The notes beneath the pieces were generated by a model. It did no database searches, was not told the DNA's origin, and saw nothing but the letters and a program-made list of their open reading frames with translations. From Coprinus comatus (lineage: Eukaryota; Basidiomycota; Agaricomycetes; Agaricales; Agaricaceae), in the NCBI GenBank assembly GCA_034638255.1, contig JAWPGT010000088.1:1-64000 (forward strand): a DNA stretch of 64,000 nucleotides, in the 5' to 3' direction. A program made the position numbers and the translations under genes. This document shows positions 36,576-48,155 of the stretch, one piece after another. The stretch's first letter is position 1, and each line of letters opens with the position of its first letter.

Positions 36576-38615
36576 ATGGCCAAGAGGAACGCGAGAAGGC
36601 TCAAGAAAGTCAAAAAGGTCAAGATCCCATCCAACACTGTGTCTATTCCTCCCCGTAACGTTAACGTTGACCTCAATGTTGTTGATGTTCCTGATACTAA
36701 TGCTGGGGTTTCCGATGATGAACCTATGGAAGCGGTCCATGTCTTCGAAGCCCCTGCAAATAGTGTCGAGGCCTCAATTACAGTCAAGAAAGTCATGGAG
36801 GCCGTCATTGAGGGCAACAAGGATGGAATTGATGAGATGAAGGAGGAGGTGATTATTGCATTCGAAGAAGACAATGTAAATGGTGATGTTGTTGATATTT
36901 CCGAGGTAGAGAAAGAGGCCGAGGTTGAGGTGAAGGAGAAAACAAATGTCAGTGATGATGAAGACGATGGTGCTGATATAAAGAACATCATTGAGAAGAA
37001 AGAATCACCTAAGAAGGTGAAGACGAGGAAGAAGATTCAGAGCTACTTTGGTATGTCAAAGTCGATATTTCCTTGTATGTGAACTTGACGATATCCATAA
37101 TAGCTACCAAATTCTAGATGAGAGGGAATTACTCCGCTTTTTCCCTGAAACAAATAAAATCCGATGACCTCAGCTTGATTAAACAGGAAGACGAGAACTT
37201 CTCGGAGATGATTCTTCCTTCAACGTTTTCAACATCTGAACCATCTTTGGAAGACGTCGAACATAGCAATATCAAGCTTCCTATTTCTGTGGAGACCACT
37301 GGCGACTCCGGAGATTTTCATCAAGAAATTTCCTTGGAACATGAACAGTGTTGTGTTAAATCCGACGATTCCATCTATGACCCCTACCAATTTCTTGATG
37401 CTTACTTCCCCATTCCAAACATCCGAATCTACATAACCAATTATGATGAAGAGACTGTTGGCACTGAGACTGTCGAGAATGGTGACAACACTGAGGAGGG
37501 ATATGCCAACTCTGCTGAGGTGGGCATTGGCAATGGGGGGATGTTCAAGGAATTGAACATTACGTCGGACTCCAAGTCGACTCATAACCCACTCTTTGCG
37601 ACTGATATTGTTCACGATGGCCCATTATCTTCTCTGAAAATGGAGCCGAAAGAAGATGAAAACGGGGAGTGGGTTTTCAAAGATGTAGCGACTGACCTGG
37701 ATTCCCCAATCTATGACCCTTACACTCCATTCTTGACGGTGTCCAAGTCCAACCAGCATTACTATAAGAACTCTGGTATTCAATTCGAACAGTTCTCGGA
37801 TTCGGAGTCCGAGTACAGTCAGCCTTCTGCTTCACCGAGCTTTTGTGATCGTTTCTTTGCTAATGTCGATACGCCAATGGACTCCGGGGAAGAGGGTGGT
37901 CAAATGCCTGTTACTTCTTAGAGTCTCAAGGAGATGAAGGTACAAGGCACCTCTGAATTAAAGGATGAAATCACAATTGCTACCGAAATTTTGGAGAGTG
38001 AAATGGAGAAGGAGAGTGTATTAGAACAGGGAGGAAATGGATTCATGTTATCATTACCAGTATCAATCATATTTGACTCGCCACCTCAGGCGATGCATGA
38101 ACTGGTTCACTGCAGTGAAGGGGATCAGGTTGAGGAAAATGATTGAAGGTGGTTGCGATGCTCAAGGACCAGTGTATGTTCATTATCTTTTTTTATTATT
38201 TCTCATGAATGTACTCACTGTCATGAATAACAGAGGTACCTCGTCGTTAGAAAAGTCTGAGGATCATGGTATCAAGACTGAATGTGGAGGACACTCCCCC
38301 CTTCCTAGCCCGTACTTCGTTATATTCGAGGAGTTAGGTACACATTACCCATTCCTCGACATCTGCGTCGAGATTATCAGTGTTCGCGAGTCACGAACCT
38401 CACAAGACAAATCAGAAGTATTGAATACAGAGAGGCAGGTTACAAGCTACCGGGGTGATACCATCTGTAGCTCTCTGGGTCGTGTTTTTCCATACCCAGA
38501 TGGTGTCGTCCACCTCGACTGGTTTGGGGTACTTGGACCTTGGGAGTGTGTATATGCTCTTCAATTTTTACAATATTGTTATTCTGATGCCTCTTGGCTT
38601 GTAGTATTCGCTTGA
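36576..38615 (+). pseudogene. U-family gene copy B, probably interrupted by nonsense codons
   Basis: Exon 1 (36576-37050) codes a basic start MAKRNARRLKKVKKVK and an acidic, Val/Glu-rich region. The intron 37051-37103 matches that of copy A, but the next codons are TKF then TAG at 37115-37117. The following frame is open to 37921 and contains the motif IYDPYQF (about 37374) and again IYDPYTPF (about 37707), an internal repeat. TAG at 37919-37921 replaces a Glu codon of copy A (YESLKD becomes TS-stop-SLKE). Later blocks (MHELVHC, EELGTHYPFLDI) follow a further GT-AG intron near 38174-38233. Undetected alternative splicing could rescue part of it. Function unknown. Confidence 0.55.
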
Positions 38616-39572
38616 ACATTCCTGATTCTTTGGAATGTCAAGAATTCAAGGTCCCCAAGGATCATACGTTCACCTCAAATCTCTCTTATTACAAGGTTGT
38701 CCTCGTTCCTAATGATCTCAACCATGGAAGCCGCGCAACCATTTCTGGTGTTGTTTCAATTGTGGATGATCGACTCTTCCAATACTCGACGGTTGGCAGT
38801 ACTGACTCGAACAAAAATGTCGCCACCTGCAAGGACATTGTACTTTACCACACTCCAATCCAATCCTGGGAAACCCTTGTCAGTCCTCTGGCCCTCAAGG
38901 ACATTGTCGTTCATGATATTCCATTTCAATCCCTGGATATCTCCATTGACGAGATTCCAATCTGTAAGGACCTCATCGCATACACGCCATCCACAATCCC
39001 TGGACGGCTAAGCATCGCTCGTCCTTCCTCCACGAATGCTGCTTTTGAGCAACACGATCATATGGAATCACCTCACTTTCAAATAACACAACATTTATCA
39101 ACAATTCACAAATCACTCCTATCACCTACTTCGACCCTCCTACATACGAAAAAGCTGGGAATTTCGTATGTAACGCAAGCCGAACCCTTGCCAACTATTA
39201 TCCCCAGGCTATTACTATCCCCCGCCTTCCTACATACGGACAAGTAGGGATTCCTGCATACTAGCCACCACCAACCCTGCCAGCAGCGTCCAGGGGTCAT
39301 GTTACATCCTCCAAACAAGAAATGGGAAATTGTGCCAGAAGGTCTCCTGGGTCATGATATATCGGATTTTGTCATGATCTTGAACGAACTTCAGCTTCAT
39401 CTTCGGTGCTGTGTACGAGATTATGAGTGAGTACTAGAACCCTTGAAAATTCTAATGTTGACTTAATTGCTTCACTAAATTTACCCAGACTTCGTTCAAG
39501 GCATTACTCTTCTAAATTCTGCCATTGCTATCGCATGACACCTACAAGCCTGGTTCCTTCTGATGTTCTCTG
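38594..39572 (+). CDS. Predicted protein fragments, function unknown
   Basis: I do not recognise this product. A 217-codon frame to 39247 contains two related segments (KDIVLYHTPIQSW and KDIVVHDIPFQSL). A different frame, open from about 39049 to 39265, reads convincingly as protein (NNTTFINNSQITPITYFDPP, then RTLANYYPQAITIP). A last exon (about 39299-39430) reads NKKWEIVPEGLLGHDISDFV and is followed by a clean 60-nt GT-AG intron and a short exon ending VPSDVL at 39572. I could not join all parts in phase, so either introns are missed or the gene is broken. It may be the 3' continuation of the U-family copy B. Confidence 0.35.
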
Positions 39573-40900
39573 AGTTTACGTATGCTCCTCACCTGCCACT
39601 ACGTAGAACTAGTTTAGACACCGTGCCTTCGGCACGGTCATCTTTCTAGGCTGCATCCGAGTTCCAAATTCAAGTGCTAATAAGTTCACACAGATCAAAT
39701 ATATATACCTATTACTCGCCTATTACAAAGTAGTAGGTACTATTTAAGAGAAAAAATCAGTCGTTAGAGACAATATTGGCATGTAGGCCAATTTTGTGAT
39801 CATGATTCACTGATGATAGTAGTTTTCAAGCCCCTAGCCTAAAAACAATCATTAATTGCACAGATTTGTTGCCTTCGGCAACTCATGTGTGCTTCGGACT
39901 TCACCATGTTATCATCCATAGTTTGCATGTGCAAGGTGTGTGATGGGCCAATATATTTCAACATTTATGGATCTTCTTTCTACCCATTGTAATAGCAAGA
40001 TGTGATCTGAAATGTAGATCATATATTGAGTACTTACCATTGTTCTGACTGCGTCATAAATACCTGTCTAATGATGGTACTGACACTTCAGTTGGTGCAG
40101 TATATCACTTACAGTAATGGTCCAAACATTGCAGTGATCAGTGATCACCATTCTCAATTGAAAGCGTGAAAAAGAATTTGTAACATCAATTCTACACCAT
40201 ACTTCATGTAATTAATACCATCAGAAGCGAACTGTCTACATCTTTTTAATGGTAGTATACAGACCATTGCAGCACAGTGCTATGTCTCTTGGCTATAACA
40301 TATGATCATTTTTAGTTTGTATAGTAAAAGAACAAAATTATAAGTTCAATTCTATGCCAAGCAGCACAATACTACCACCGTTGGAAGCGCATCTTTAATC
40401 CCGTTTGAATGGTAGTACTCACGGAATTGGCCGGTGTTTCGTTCCCTCTCAATTAGTCAAACTGTAAAAGTAATGATTATTTTGAGCTCACATGATAAAA
40501 GCAATACTGTAGACTCAGTTCTACACAGAATAACATGCAAGGACCACCTATTGGAGAGTGTCTTAATGTAAATTGAACTCTGAGACACGCATTGGTACTG
40601 CGATTTTTTTTGTTCTTATTCAGTAACCAAATTACCTTTGTATACCTATCTCTTGTAAAAGTGGAGTCTTGATATATTATTTGAACCTTGTCCTATATAT
40701 ACCTACTACTGTTTAAACGGCCTCGTCAATACCTATCTAACGGTAGTACTTGCATCCCAGTAGCCATAGTATATCACTCGCAGTTAATATATTTCTGTAT
40801 TCAGAGCCACTCAAACACATTTTCGGAGTTTGCCAGCCACAAAGCACAACGAAAAGCATACAGCCACTATTTGTCAGCTCTGACTAATCCTGTGCTTTTC
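39573..40900. repeat. Degenerate tandem repeat, unit about 165 bp
   Basis: Related segments containing a CAATTCTACAC-like block and, about 70 bp later, an AATGGTAGTA block recur near 40186, 40347 and 40515 (spacing about 161 and 168 bp), with looser traces on both sides. No gene is supported here. Confidence 0.45.
39613..39690 (+). repeat. Dispersed repeat with GTGCCTTCGGCAC hairpin, copy 1
   Basis: The block runs from CTAGTTTAGACA through the perfect hairpin CCGTGCCTTCGGCACGG (39621-39637) to CATCCGAGTTCC. A second copy lies at 40960-41035. Confidence 0.4.
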
Positions 40901-40959
40901 TTTGTCAGCTGAGTAAGCTCAATCCCAATCCGGCCTTGTATCTCCCATTATATATTGAC

Positions 40960-41035
40960 TAGCTTAAGCCCGTGCCTTTGGCACGACGTTTCGCTAGTGC
41001 TGAATCTGAGTTCCGAAGTCAACGCAATGACTGAG
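40960..41035 (+). repeat. Dispersed repeat with GTGCCTTTGGCAC hairpin, copy 2
   Basis: The block runs from CTAGCTTAAGC through the hairpin CGTGCCTTTGGCACG (40971-40985) to AATCTGAGTTCC, in the same orientation as copy 1. It marks the start of the next repeat array. Confidence 0.4.
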
Positions 41036-42350
41036 TTCCTAGCTCAATGCAGAATCTGATCTCTAGTGGTATTTTCAAAGTACTTGAATCAAGCTTGAGT
41101 TTCATTTCTACCTGTATTATAGTTTTAACCATAATATTTCTATCTACTAACTCAAGCTCCATAGTTTTTTAACCAAGCTTTAACTATAGTCACTCATGTA
41201 CACAATGTTTGGTATACAATAATTTTTATATATTATATTCAAGTACTAAGCTCAATGCAAATTCCAGAACCAAGTGTTATCCTATTGTTTTAAAGTACAT
41301 AAATTAATAATCACAATTTCAAGCATTTATAATATTTAAATAGCTTAATACTATGCTCAATGCAATGGCTCTATTTTAAATAGTCTAAGTATATCAATTA
41401 TGAATTCTTGTACACTATGTTTATTCTATTTTTACAATATATACATCAATAATCTTCATAATATTAAAGTCGCTTAATGCAATGGCTCAATACTGAGCTC
41501 AACACAATATCTAATCTCTAAGTTTCATGAATCCATATAGACAATATTTATCCTAAATTAATAATCACTTTTTATAATTTTTATGTAGCTCAATACAATG
41601 GCTCAATATTAAACTCAATAAATAGTCTTCTGAATCCTAAGTACATAAATTAATAATCAAAGGTTTGAGCTTTCTATCATGTTTTAACTCACTATTAAAC
41701 TCAATATAATGTCTGAGCTCTAATGCTAAAGATTCTGAATTCTAAGTACATAAATCAATCATCAAGGGTTTGAGCTTTCTATTATATTTCAACTCACTAC
41801 TGAACTCAATGCAATGGCTCAATACTAACTCAATACCAAGTCTAAGGTCCAAGTTTTATACTATCAAACATGAATTCTGATACACTATATTTAATATATT
41901 ATTACTCAGAGATTTGAGCTTTTTATAATATTCCAAACACAATAGCTCAATACAAAGTCTGAACTCCAGATTTTATACTATAGATTCTGAATCCATATAC
42001 ACTATATTTCTGAAATACATAAATTAATAATTACAGTTTCAAGCTTTCTACAATATTCCAACTCACTATTGAGCTCAATACTATGCTCAATGTGATGGCT
42101 CAATATTAAACTCAATACAAAGTCTGAGCTCTAATAGTCAGTGGTTTGAGCTTTGCATAATATTTACTCAATGGAATAGCTCAATATTAAACTCAATGCA
42201 AAGTCTGGGCTCTATATTTTATGAACCCTTATACATTATATTTATCTTATTTAATAATCATAGTCACAACATTTCAACAATAATATTCAAGTAGCTCAAT
42301 GCAATGTCTGAGCTCCAAGTTTTATGCTATTACTAAGAATTGTGATACAC
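41000..42350. repeat. AT-rich degenerate minisatellite-like array
   Basis: Short modules recur in variable order: CTCAATGCAATGGCTCAATA, TTTGAGCTTTCTA, AAGTACATAAATTAATAATC, AAGTCTGAGCTC and TTTTATACTAT. The period is irregular (roughly 100-220 bp), so it is an old, scrambled array. No open frame of note. Confidence 0.6.
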
Positions 42351-42599
42351 TATTCTATCCAAATGTAATTACTCCCCTCACGAATGTACTTTCGCACAAA
42401 ATAGTTCAGTGGTTCTATTTCTATATCAGCTTGGGTAGAGTCTGCTCATTTCATAGGAACACATTGGTGTAATTTTACGATCTTATGGTCGTTGGATAGC
42501 CATTAAAAATACGCATCCAACGGATATAGTTAGAGGTCAAACGGAAGGAAACTGAGAGTACTATATTCAAATTACTGACATTTCAATATAATTCATATA

Positions 42600-43930
42600 A
42601 AAGGTAAGCTACACCATGAATACTGCACGTTTTAACACGTTCTTTTCACCGTTCTATGCGTATTTGCAAGAGCTTTCCAATGAGCCTAAGTACGTGTCAA
42701 ACGGTCAAGTATGTATTAAACTGATAGAGATATTGACCGTTTACTGATGGAGAGTAGAAATGAGATTGTACTACAGCTACTGTAAATCGGAATACGTTCT
42801 TTTCACAGTCCATTACACATTTTTAAGACCTTTTTAATAAGCCCATGCACGTAGAAAACGGTCAACTCGTTGTGGAGCAAGTAATACTCTGATCTCAGAA
42901 TAAGACACATTCTTTCATTACACCTACTGCATATTCTAATACGTTCTTTTGACCGTTATGTGCGCATTTTTAACAGCTTTTCAATGAGCCTACTTACACA
43001 TTAAATGGCTGAGTCGTTGTTGTGCATCATTGTATTCTGTTCTCAAGGTAAAACCTATATTGAACTACACCTACTGTGAATAAAGACACATTTTCTTTAC
43101 CGTTCAATGCACATTTAAAAGGCCTTTTTAATGAGCCTATGCACATAAAAAACGGTGGACTCGTTGTGGAGCAAGTAATGCTCTGCTCTCAAAATAAAAA
43201 CATTATTGCATTACACCTACTGCACATTTGGATACGTTCTTTTTACCATTACGCGCGTATTCTTTAGGGCTCTTTAATGAGCCTATTTTTACAACAAATG
43301 GCTGAGTCCTTGTGGAGCAGTGTAGTGCTCTCTTCCTAAAGTAATGACATTAATACACCACGGATAACGCAAATCGCGACGCGTTCTTTTCACCGTTCAA
43401 TACGCATTTAAGACAGCTTTCCAATGCACCTACTTACGCGTTAAACGGTTGACTTATGGCTGAGCATCACTCTACTCTTCTCTGAAGGTAAATACCACAT
43501 TGAGGAACACCCACTGCGAATTCCGATGCGTTCTTTTCATCGTTACGCGCGTATTTACAACAGCTATCCAATGAGCCTACCTATGTGTCAAACGGCCCAG
43601 CCCTCGTTGTGCATCATTCCACCTTGCTCTCAAGGTAAAACCCAGATTGAACTACACCTACGGCAAATTACAATGCGTTCTCTTTACCGTTACGCGTATA
43701 TTTACAATGGCTATCCAATGAGCCTATTTACGCATCAAACGGCCCAACGGTTGTTGAACATTTCCCTTCTCTGCTCTCAAAGTAAAAACTATACTAAAAT
43801 ACACCTACTGCATCATTTAATACGTTCTCTTCACGGTTCTACACGTATTTTTAAGGGCTTTTCAACGCATCTACCCACGCGCCGAACGGTCCAGCGGTCG
43901 TTGAGCATTGCTCTGCTCTGCTCTCCACTC
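42600..43930. repeat. Tandem array of nine units of about 147 bp
   Basis: A TCTTTTCACC-like block recurs at about 42641, 42799, 42945, 43093, 43239, 43385, 43532, 43679 and 43827, with spacings of 158, 146, 148, 146, 146, 147, 147 and 148 bp. Each unit also has CCAATGAGCCTA, a (C)AAACGG block, GTTGTTGAGCAT-like and CTCTGCTCTCAA blocks. Because 147 is 49 codons, a frame stays open across the last three units (43526-43969), but it reads as repeat, not as a known protein. Confidence 0.8.
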
Positions 43931-44758
43931 CCAGTTTCAAACCCAGTTGCTTATCTAAAAACTGACTAATCCTGACTAAGGCTGACCAATACTGACCAAG
44001 CATTGATCGCATTGGTCAGCCCCATCAGTCCCACGCTCTTTGTCCCATTCTATATTGATGATTTGAAACTTCCGTAATTCCTTCGACTTCATCATCGCTG
44101 CTCTCTTCATGATCACCCCCTAATCCTCTGGCGTCTCCCTTACCCGTGTTTGTGTGTAACTGGAGTTGGACTCTCATGTCGATTGATGATGGAAGGAATC
44201 CATGATAGTTCACGAAACGGCTCGATCAACAGCGAAAATGATCTGATGACTGTTAAAACAAGCCCTGTATCCAACACCCCCAGATAGCTCAGATGTATCT
44301 ATATATCCTAGCAATACTAGTACACTTTGTACTGAGGATATTCATCATAACTATCATAGCCACATTAGCCCGTTTTAATTTTTCAATCAAGTTAAATTAT
44401 AGTTATAATGGATTTTGTATACACAAACTCTAGGAACCTTGTGTACCATGATTAACCTCTTTATGCAGTGATAGTATTTACTAAACCTTAGGTGTAGCAG
44501 ACAAAAACGACACCCAGAAGGAGTAAACCAAAAAGAGTACATAAGTAGTTCATGCTTAGTGTTCAATTGAAGTACATCCGTTGTCGGCAAGTTTTTAGTA
44601 TTCAGAAAATAGAGCTAACATTTTTCTGTCCCATGAGCTTAGACATACCAATATATTTATCTTCAACCTTCTAACCACAAGTAAGATGATTTAAGGTAAC
44701 AGTCAAGTTTTTTACCGAGAATGTCACCAACATCTTACCGATGATTCTCTCTTTCTTT
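43931..44758. other. Interval between satellite array and SDR gene
   Basis: A short run of CTGACTAATC, CTGACTAAGG and CTGACCAATA variants (43962-44002) follows the array. I see no gene before the SDR stop. Confidence 0.4.
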
Positions 44759-45975
44759 TCAGAATGCAGAGGGAGTGAGCCCTCCATCTGCAACAATAAT
44801 CTGGACAAAATCGACGAGCGCTGTCAGACTCAATTCAAGTGGTAGGAAGAGCAAATGACCTTATTTGACATGTAGGCGTTCGTGGCAAGGAGCTCGACAA
44901 TCGAAGCAATCTCTTCGGGTTGTCCAAAACGACCCATGGGAATCAATTTCTATTTTGATGTAACTCGCAATTCTTGCTTACACATAGTATACTTACATTT
45001 GCTTCTTCAGAGGGATTACTCATCATGCCAGTTCCTGTTGTTAACCCAAGTTTCAACTCAATGAACTTGGTGTATCATGATTTCTGAAAGTATTAGAGCA
45101 CAGACCTTTGATTAAAGCTGGCGCAACAGCATTACAAGTCTGTCAAGACCATTAATGCTATCAAAACGGAGTTAAAACATAGGAAGACATACAATTCCTT
45201 CCTGAGCATATCGTCTTGCAATCCAATGAAGTAATCCATGTATGGCGGACTTTGAAGAAGCATAGTGTGGCCCAATAACCCCACCAATACCTCCACAGAT
45301 ACCTCAGTAAGCTATTATCGTTTCACAATATATGGAATGATATTAACCTGCTGCAACACTGTAGTATATTCAATCCTGGTTTTCATTAGTAGAATGAGCA
45401 AAAAGTGACTACCTTGAATTAAATATTATACGTCCATATTTCCGTTTCTCCATGTTGGGTAAACACAATTGCGTCAGCTGTCACAATGTATTGAATTCAG
45501 AAATACACTCGTGTTAGCATTGAAAAACTCACGAGAAAACCAGCTGCTGTATTGGTTCTCCAAGTGTCTTCAAATTCTTCAATACTTATATCCTGAATGT
45601 TTCCAGTGGTACGGCTCATCACAGTATTTGTAGTGCCCGAGTTGTTGAAAAGAATATCGGGATGTCCTATCTTCTCGACTACTTCTTTGTGTAGTTTTCG
45701 TACATTGTCATAGACAGAAAGGTCAGCTTGAAATACAGCTGCTTTCACGTTATGTTCCTTCTGCAGTTCTTCAAGGAGATCATTTGCCTTATCTTCCGCC
45801 CGATGATAGTGAATTGCGATGTTGCATCCTCGGCGTGCAAGAACTAAAGCACTAGCTTTCCCTATACCACCACTTAGGCACTCTGTCAGTTCACAATCCC
45901 TACCACGGTGATATGGTGAAGAGCATACGTGCAGCCAGTGATCAAAGCGAGCTTTCCTTTGAGAGTTGTGTCCAT
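44759..45975 (-). CDS. Short-chain dehydrogenase/reductase (SDR, FabG-like)
   Basis: Nine exons close in phase to 258 aa: 45975-45929, 45872-45533, 45477-45413, 45358-45348, 45302-45193, 45139-45106, 45034-44997, 44949-44860 and 44800-44759. The classical SDR set is complete: LITGCTGGIGKA (NAD(P)-binding TGxxxGxG), DILFNNSG (NNxG), catalytic Ser in IIFNSSVAAG, YASSK (Tyr-x3-Lys), NAVAPALIK and the terminal NKIIVADGG. The length and motifs fit 3-oxoacyl-ACP-reductase-like SDRs; the substrate cannot be told. Exon 4 is a microexon of 11 nt, and an alternative acceptor 12 nt further on would remove four residues. All splice sites are GT-AG. Confidence 0.85.
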
Positions 45976-46830
45976 GTTACCGATCCCGGATACAATGATC
46001 GGTGATGTCAGACGCGACCGGTGACAAACAGTCACGTCGGTCACAGTAACTTAAGTCGCAGTCTTTTCCCAAGAATCAAGAGACTCCTTCAAAACCTTCT
46101 GCGGCTCTTCCTAAAGCTATGGATACTCTGGATTGCTGCAACAGAAAGTATTTTGTACCATTGACACAGTACATTGACGTTCTTTGAATTGCTCGCGGTC
46201 TATGGAAGCAGAAAATCGGAGTCGCTATTGAAGCACAAGTTGCACAACAACCTTTTAGGAGCACCAGTCTTGGGTTTTGGTTCAAGCCCTGCTCTCTGAC
46301 AAAGCTCTCTCTCCCTCAAGGCTTGATACCGCACTGTTAACCACGAAGGCTCCATGACTGGAGACTCTAAGTTAGATCACTTAAACACTACAAGTCTTCG
46401 AATATTTTCTGGAGTACCTTTCTACTTTAAGCAGATTTCGCAATTTTGTAGAGTTCGTACACTTGAAAGACCTCGACATCCAAATGACATGCCGAACGGC
46501 AGGTCTTCTGTCTGGATGTAATTATCCCTAGCAACTCTCGAGCAATTCTTTTTTCGGCGCGAGTTTTTTTTATATGGGCCAAGCTGTGTTTGTGAAGGTT
46601 TCATGTCCAGTGGCGAGTACGTTCAATTTACTTCCAACATCCGAATGTCGATTGACCAATGACTTGTTAGTGTGTTGAACCTGCTGTCCCTGAGCTAATC
46701 AACTTGGTAGAAGTGATACAAAGCACAACCCCACCTGTTGAGGGTCTCTCTAGATTTAACACGATCACCAGTTGATTGATGTCTGAAGATCTGGAACTCC
46801 CAATGGAGGCAACATCTTGACAAGATGGTA
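45976..46830. other. Intergenic interval
   Basis: No supported gene; minus frames at 46076-46285 and 46422-46604 lack motifs. Confidence 0.4.
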
Positions 46831-46884
46831 TTCAGTGTTCACACCCATTTAATCCATGTATCTCGGACTCAACAGCATGCTTGG

Positions 46885-47075
46885 GAAGCTCCGCTATCGT
46901 CGATATGCAGAGACATGCGAAGTGGGGAACTGTTAATAGTAAATTTACCTGGGACAGTTGGTTCGAATCGGGCATGTTGCAAGGAAAATGTTAGCCACTA
47001 CAATAATTAAACTATTGCACATTGTAAATAGCCACAATTATAGGAAAAAACAGAGACAACCCTTCACTAGGCTTG
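46885..47075 (+). repeat. Outer arm of second inverted duplication, left copy
   Basis: The stretch from GGGAAGCTCCGCTATCGT through AATAGTAAATTTA, TTGGTTCGAATCGGG and ATGTTGCAA to CCCTTCACTAGGCTTGTCAT is repeated on the opposite strand at about 59440-59705, with small indels. TTGGTTCGAATCGGG resembles a Pol III B box, but no tRNA fold is visible. Confidence 0.6.
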
Positions 47076-47137
47076 TCATTAAATGCCCCACATGGTAGAA
47101 CTGCAGGCTGCAGCTAAGTCCCGATTCCCGAATCAAC

Positions 47138-48155
47138 TTACAAATCGTAGTATTCAGACTCGTAGCCTTCAGTGCAAGTGTAGAATGAGCTGCATGAATC
47201 CATAGCTAAAAATCGTAAAAAGTTGGAATTAAAGACGTTGAAAGAACAAAGAGGCTTACAATTAATAGACTCATCATCATGAACGTCCTCATTCTCGTCA
47301 CCAGAAATCTTTTCACTGACAGTTTGTCCAGTTTCACATGACGTAACTGACTCTTCTCCACCAGATCTCTCATTGCCATCCAACTCGAACTCGGAACTTG
47401 AGCTTGCTTCGAGGTTGGCGGAAGTGGAAGTGGAAGTGATTGATTCACGTTCTCCGGCAATGGCTTCAGTGGGCTTAGGTCCATAACGTTCCATAGCTTG
47501 AGCGAGGACCTCGGCTTGTGTTTTCGGTTTAATTGTTTCATTGGCCAAAATGGTGATTTGTGCTCCGTTGTGGAAGCCTGGTGTCGATAACCCACCTAAT
47601 GCTTTTTTGAGAGTTAAAAAGATTAATAATAGTATTGAAAGGAGAATGATTTCATACTGGGATAAAGATCCAGCATTTCCTCCCCTCTGTTGACATTCCC
47701 AGAACTGACTCCCGGGATCTGAAAATTAAACAGTGTTCTGATAACACTCGTAGTAGCTACTAACTCGAATATTAATCAGAATCGACAAGTGAATAACCTG
47801 ACGACAAACCTTGGGTATTGGTATTGGTATTGGTAGTACCTGGAACAACGTTAGCCTCAATGTCAATTTCCTCATCCGAGTTGACATTGTGACGTGCGGC
47901 CCAAGTGTAGTGGTAGATAATAGAGAATGGGAATAAGATGACGTTCCATAGGATTGTCCAGAAGATAAAGAAAGTCTGGAAACGGGTAGTAGTAGAGTTG
48001 GAGGGAGCCATCATGGATACAAGTTGAGATCGAGTGAGTATAGATATGAGGTTGTTGGAATTCGAGTTCTCTGGGGGTGGCGAAGAAAGGGTTTGGACAA
48101 GACCATCCACCTTTTTATGTCTCTCGAAGGTACTGGTGGCTGTCATTACTGTCAT
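47138..48155 (-). CDS. Predicted single-pass membrane protein, function unknown
   Basis: The first exon starts at ATG 48155 (MTVMTATSTFERHKKVDGLV) and contains one strong hydrophobic helix, FQTFFIFWTILWNVILFPFS, at about residues 59-78, followed by an acidic segment. Downstream, an exon beginning ATCCCGGGAG reads IPGVSSGNVNRGEEMLDLYP and joins in phase through a GT-AG intron (about 47606-47660) to TLGGLSTPGFHNGAQITI and KPKTQAEVLAQAMERYGPKP, ending near 47138 after a Ser/Glu-rich region; another intron probably lies at about 47205-47260. The junction between the first two exons is not resolved. I do not recognise the family. Confidence 0.5.

Noticed and set aside
6860..38615. The mirrored clusters as an assembly duplication error
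   Set aside because: The arms differ by many substitutions, indels and a separate element insertion, so they are real and not recent.
43526..43969. 147-codon open frame as a gene
   Set aside because: It is a by-product of the 147-bp tandem repeat, whose unit length is divisible by three.
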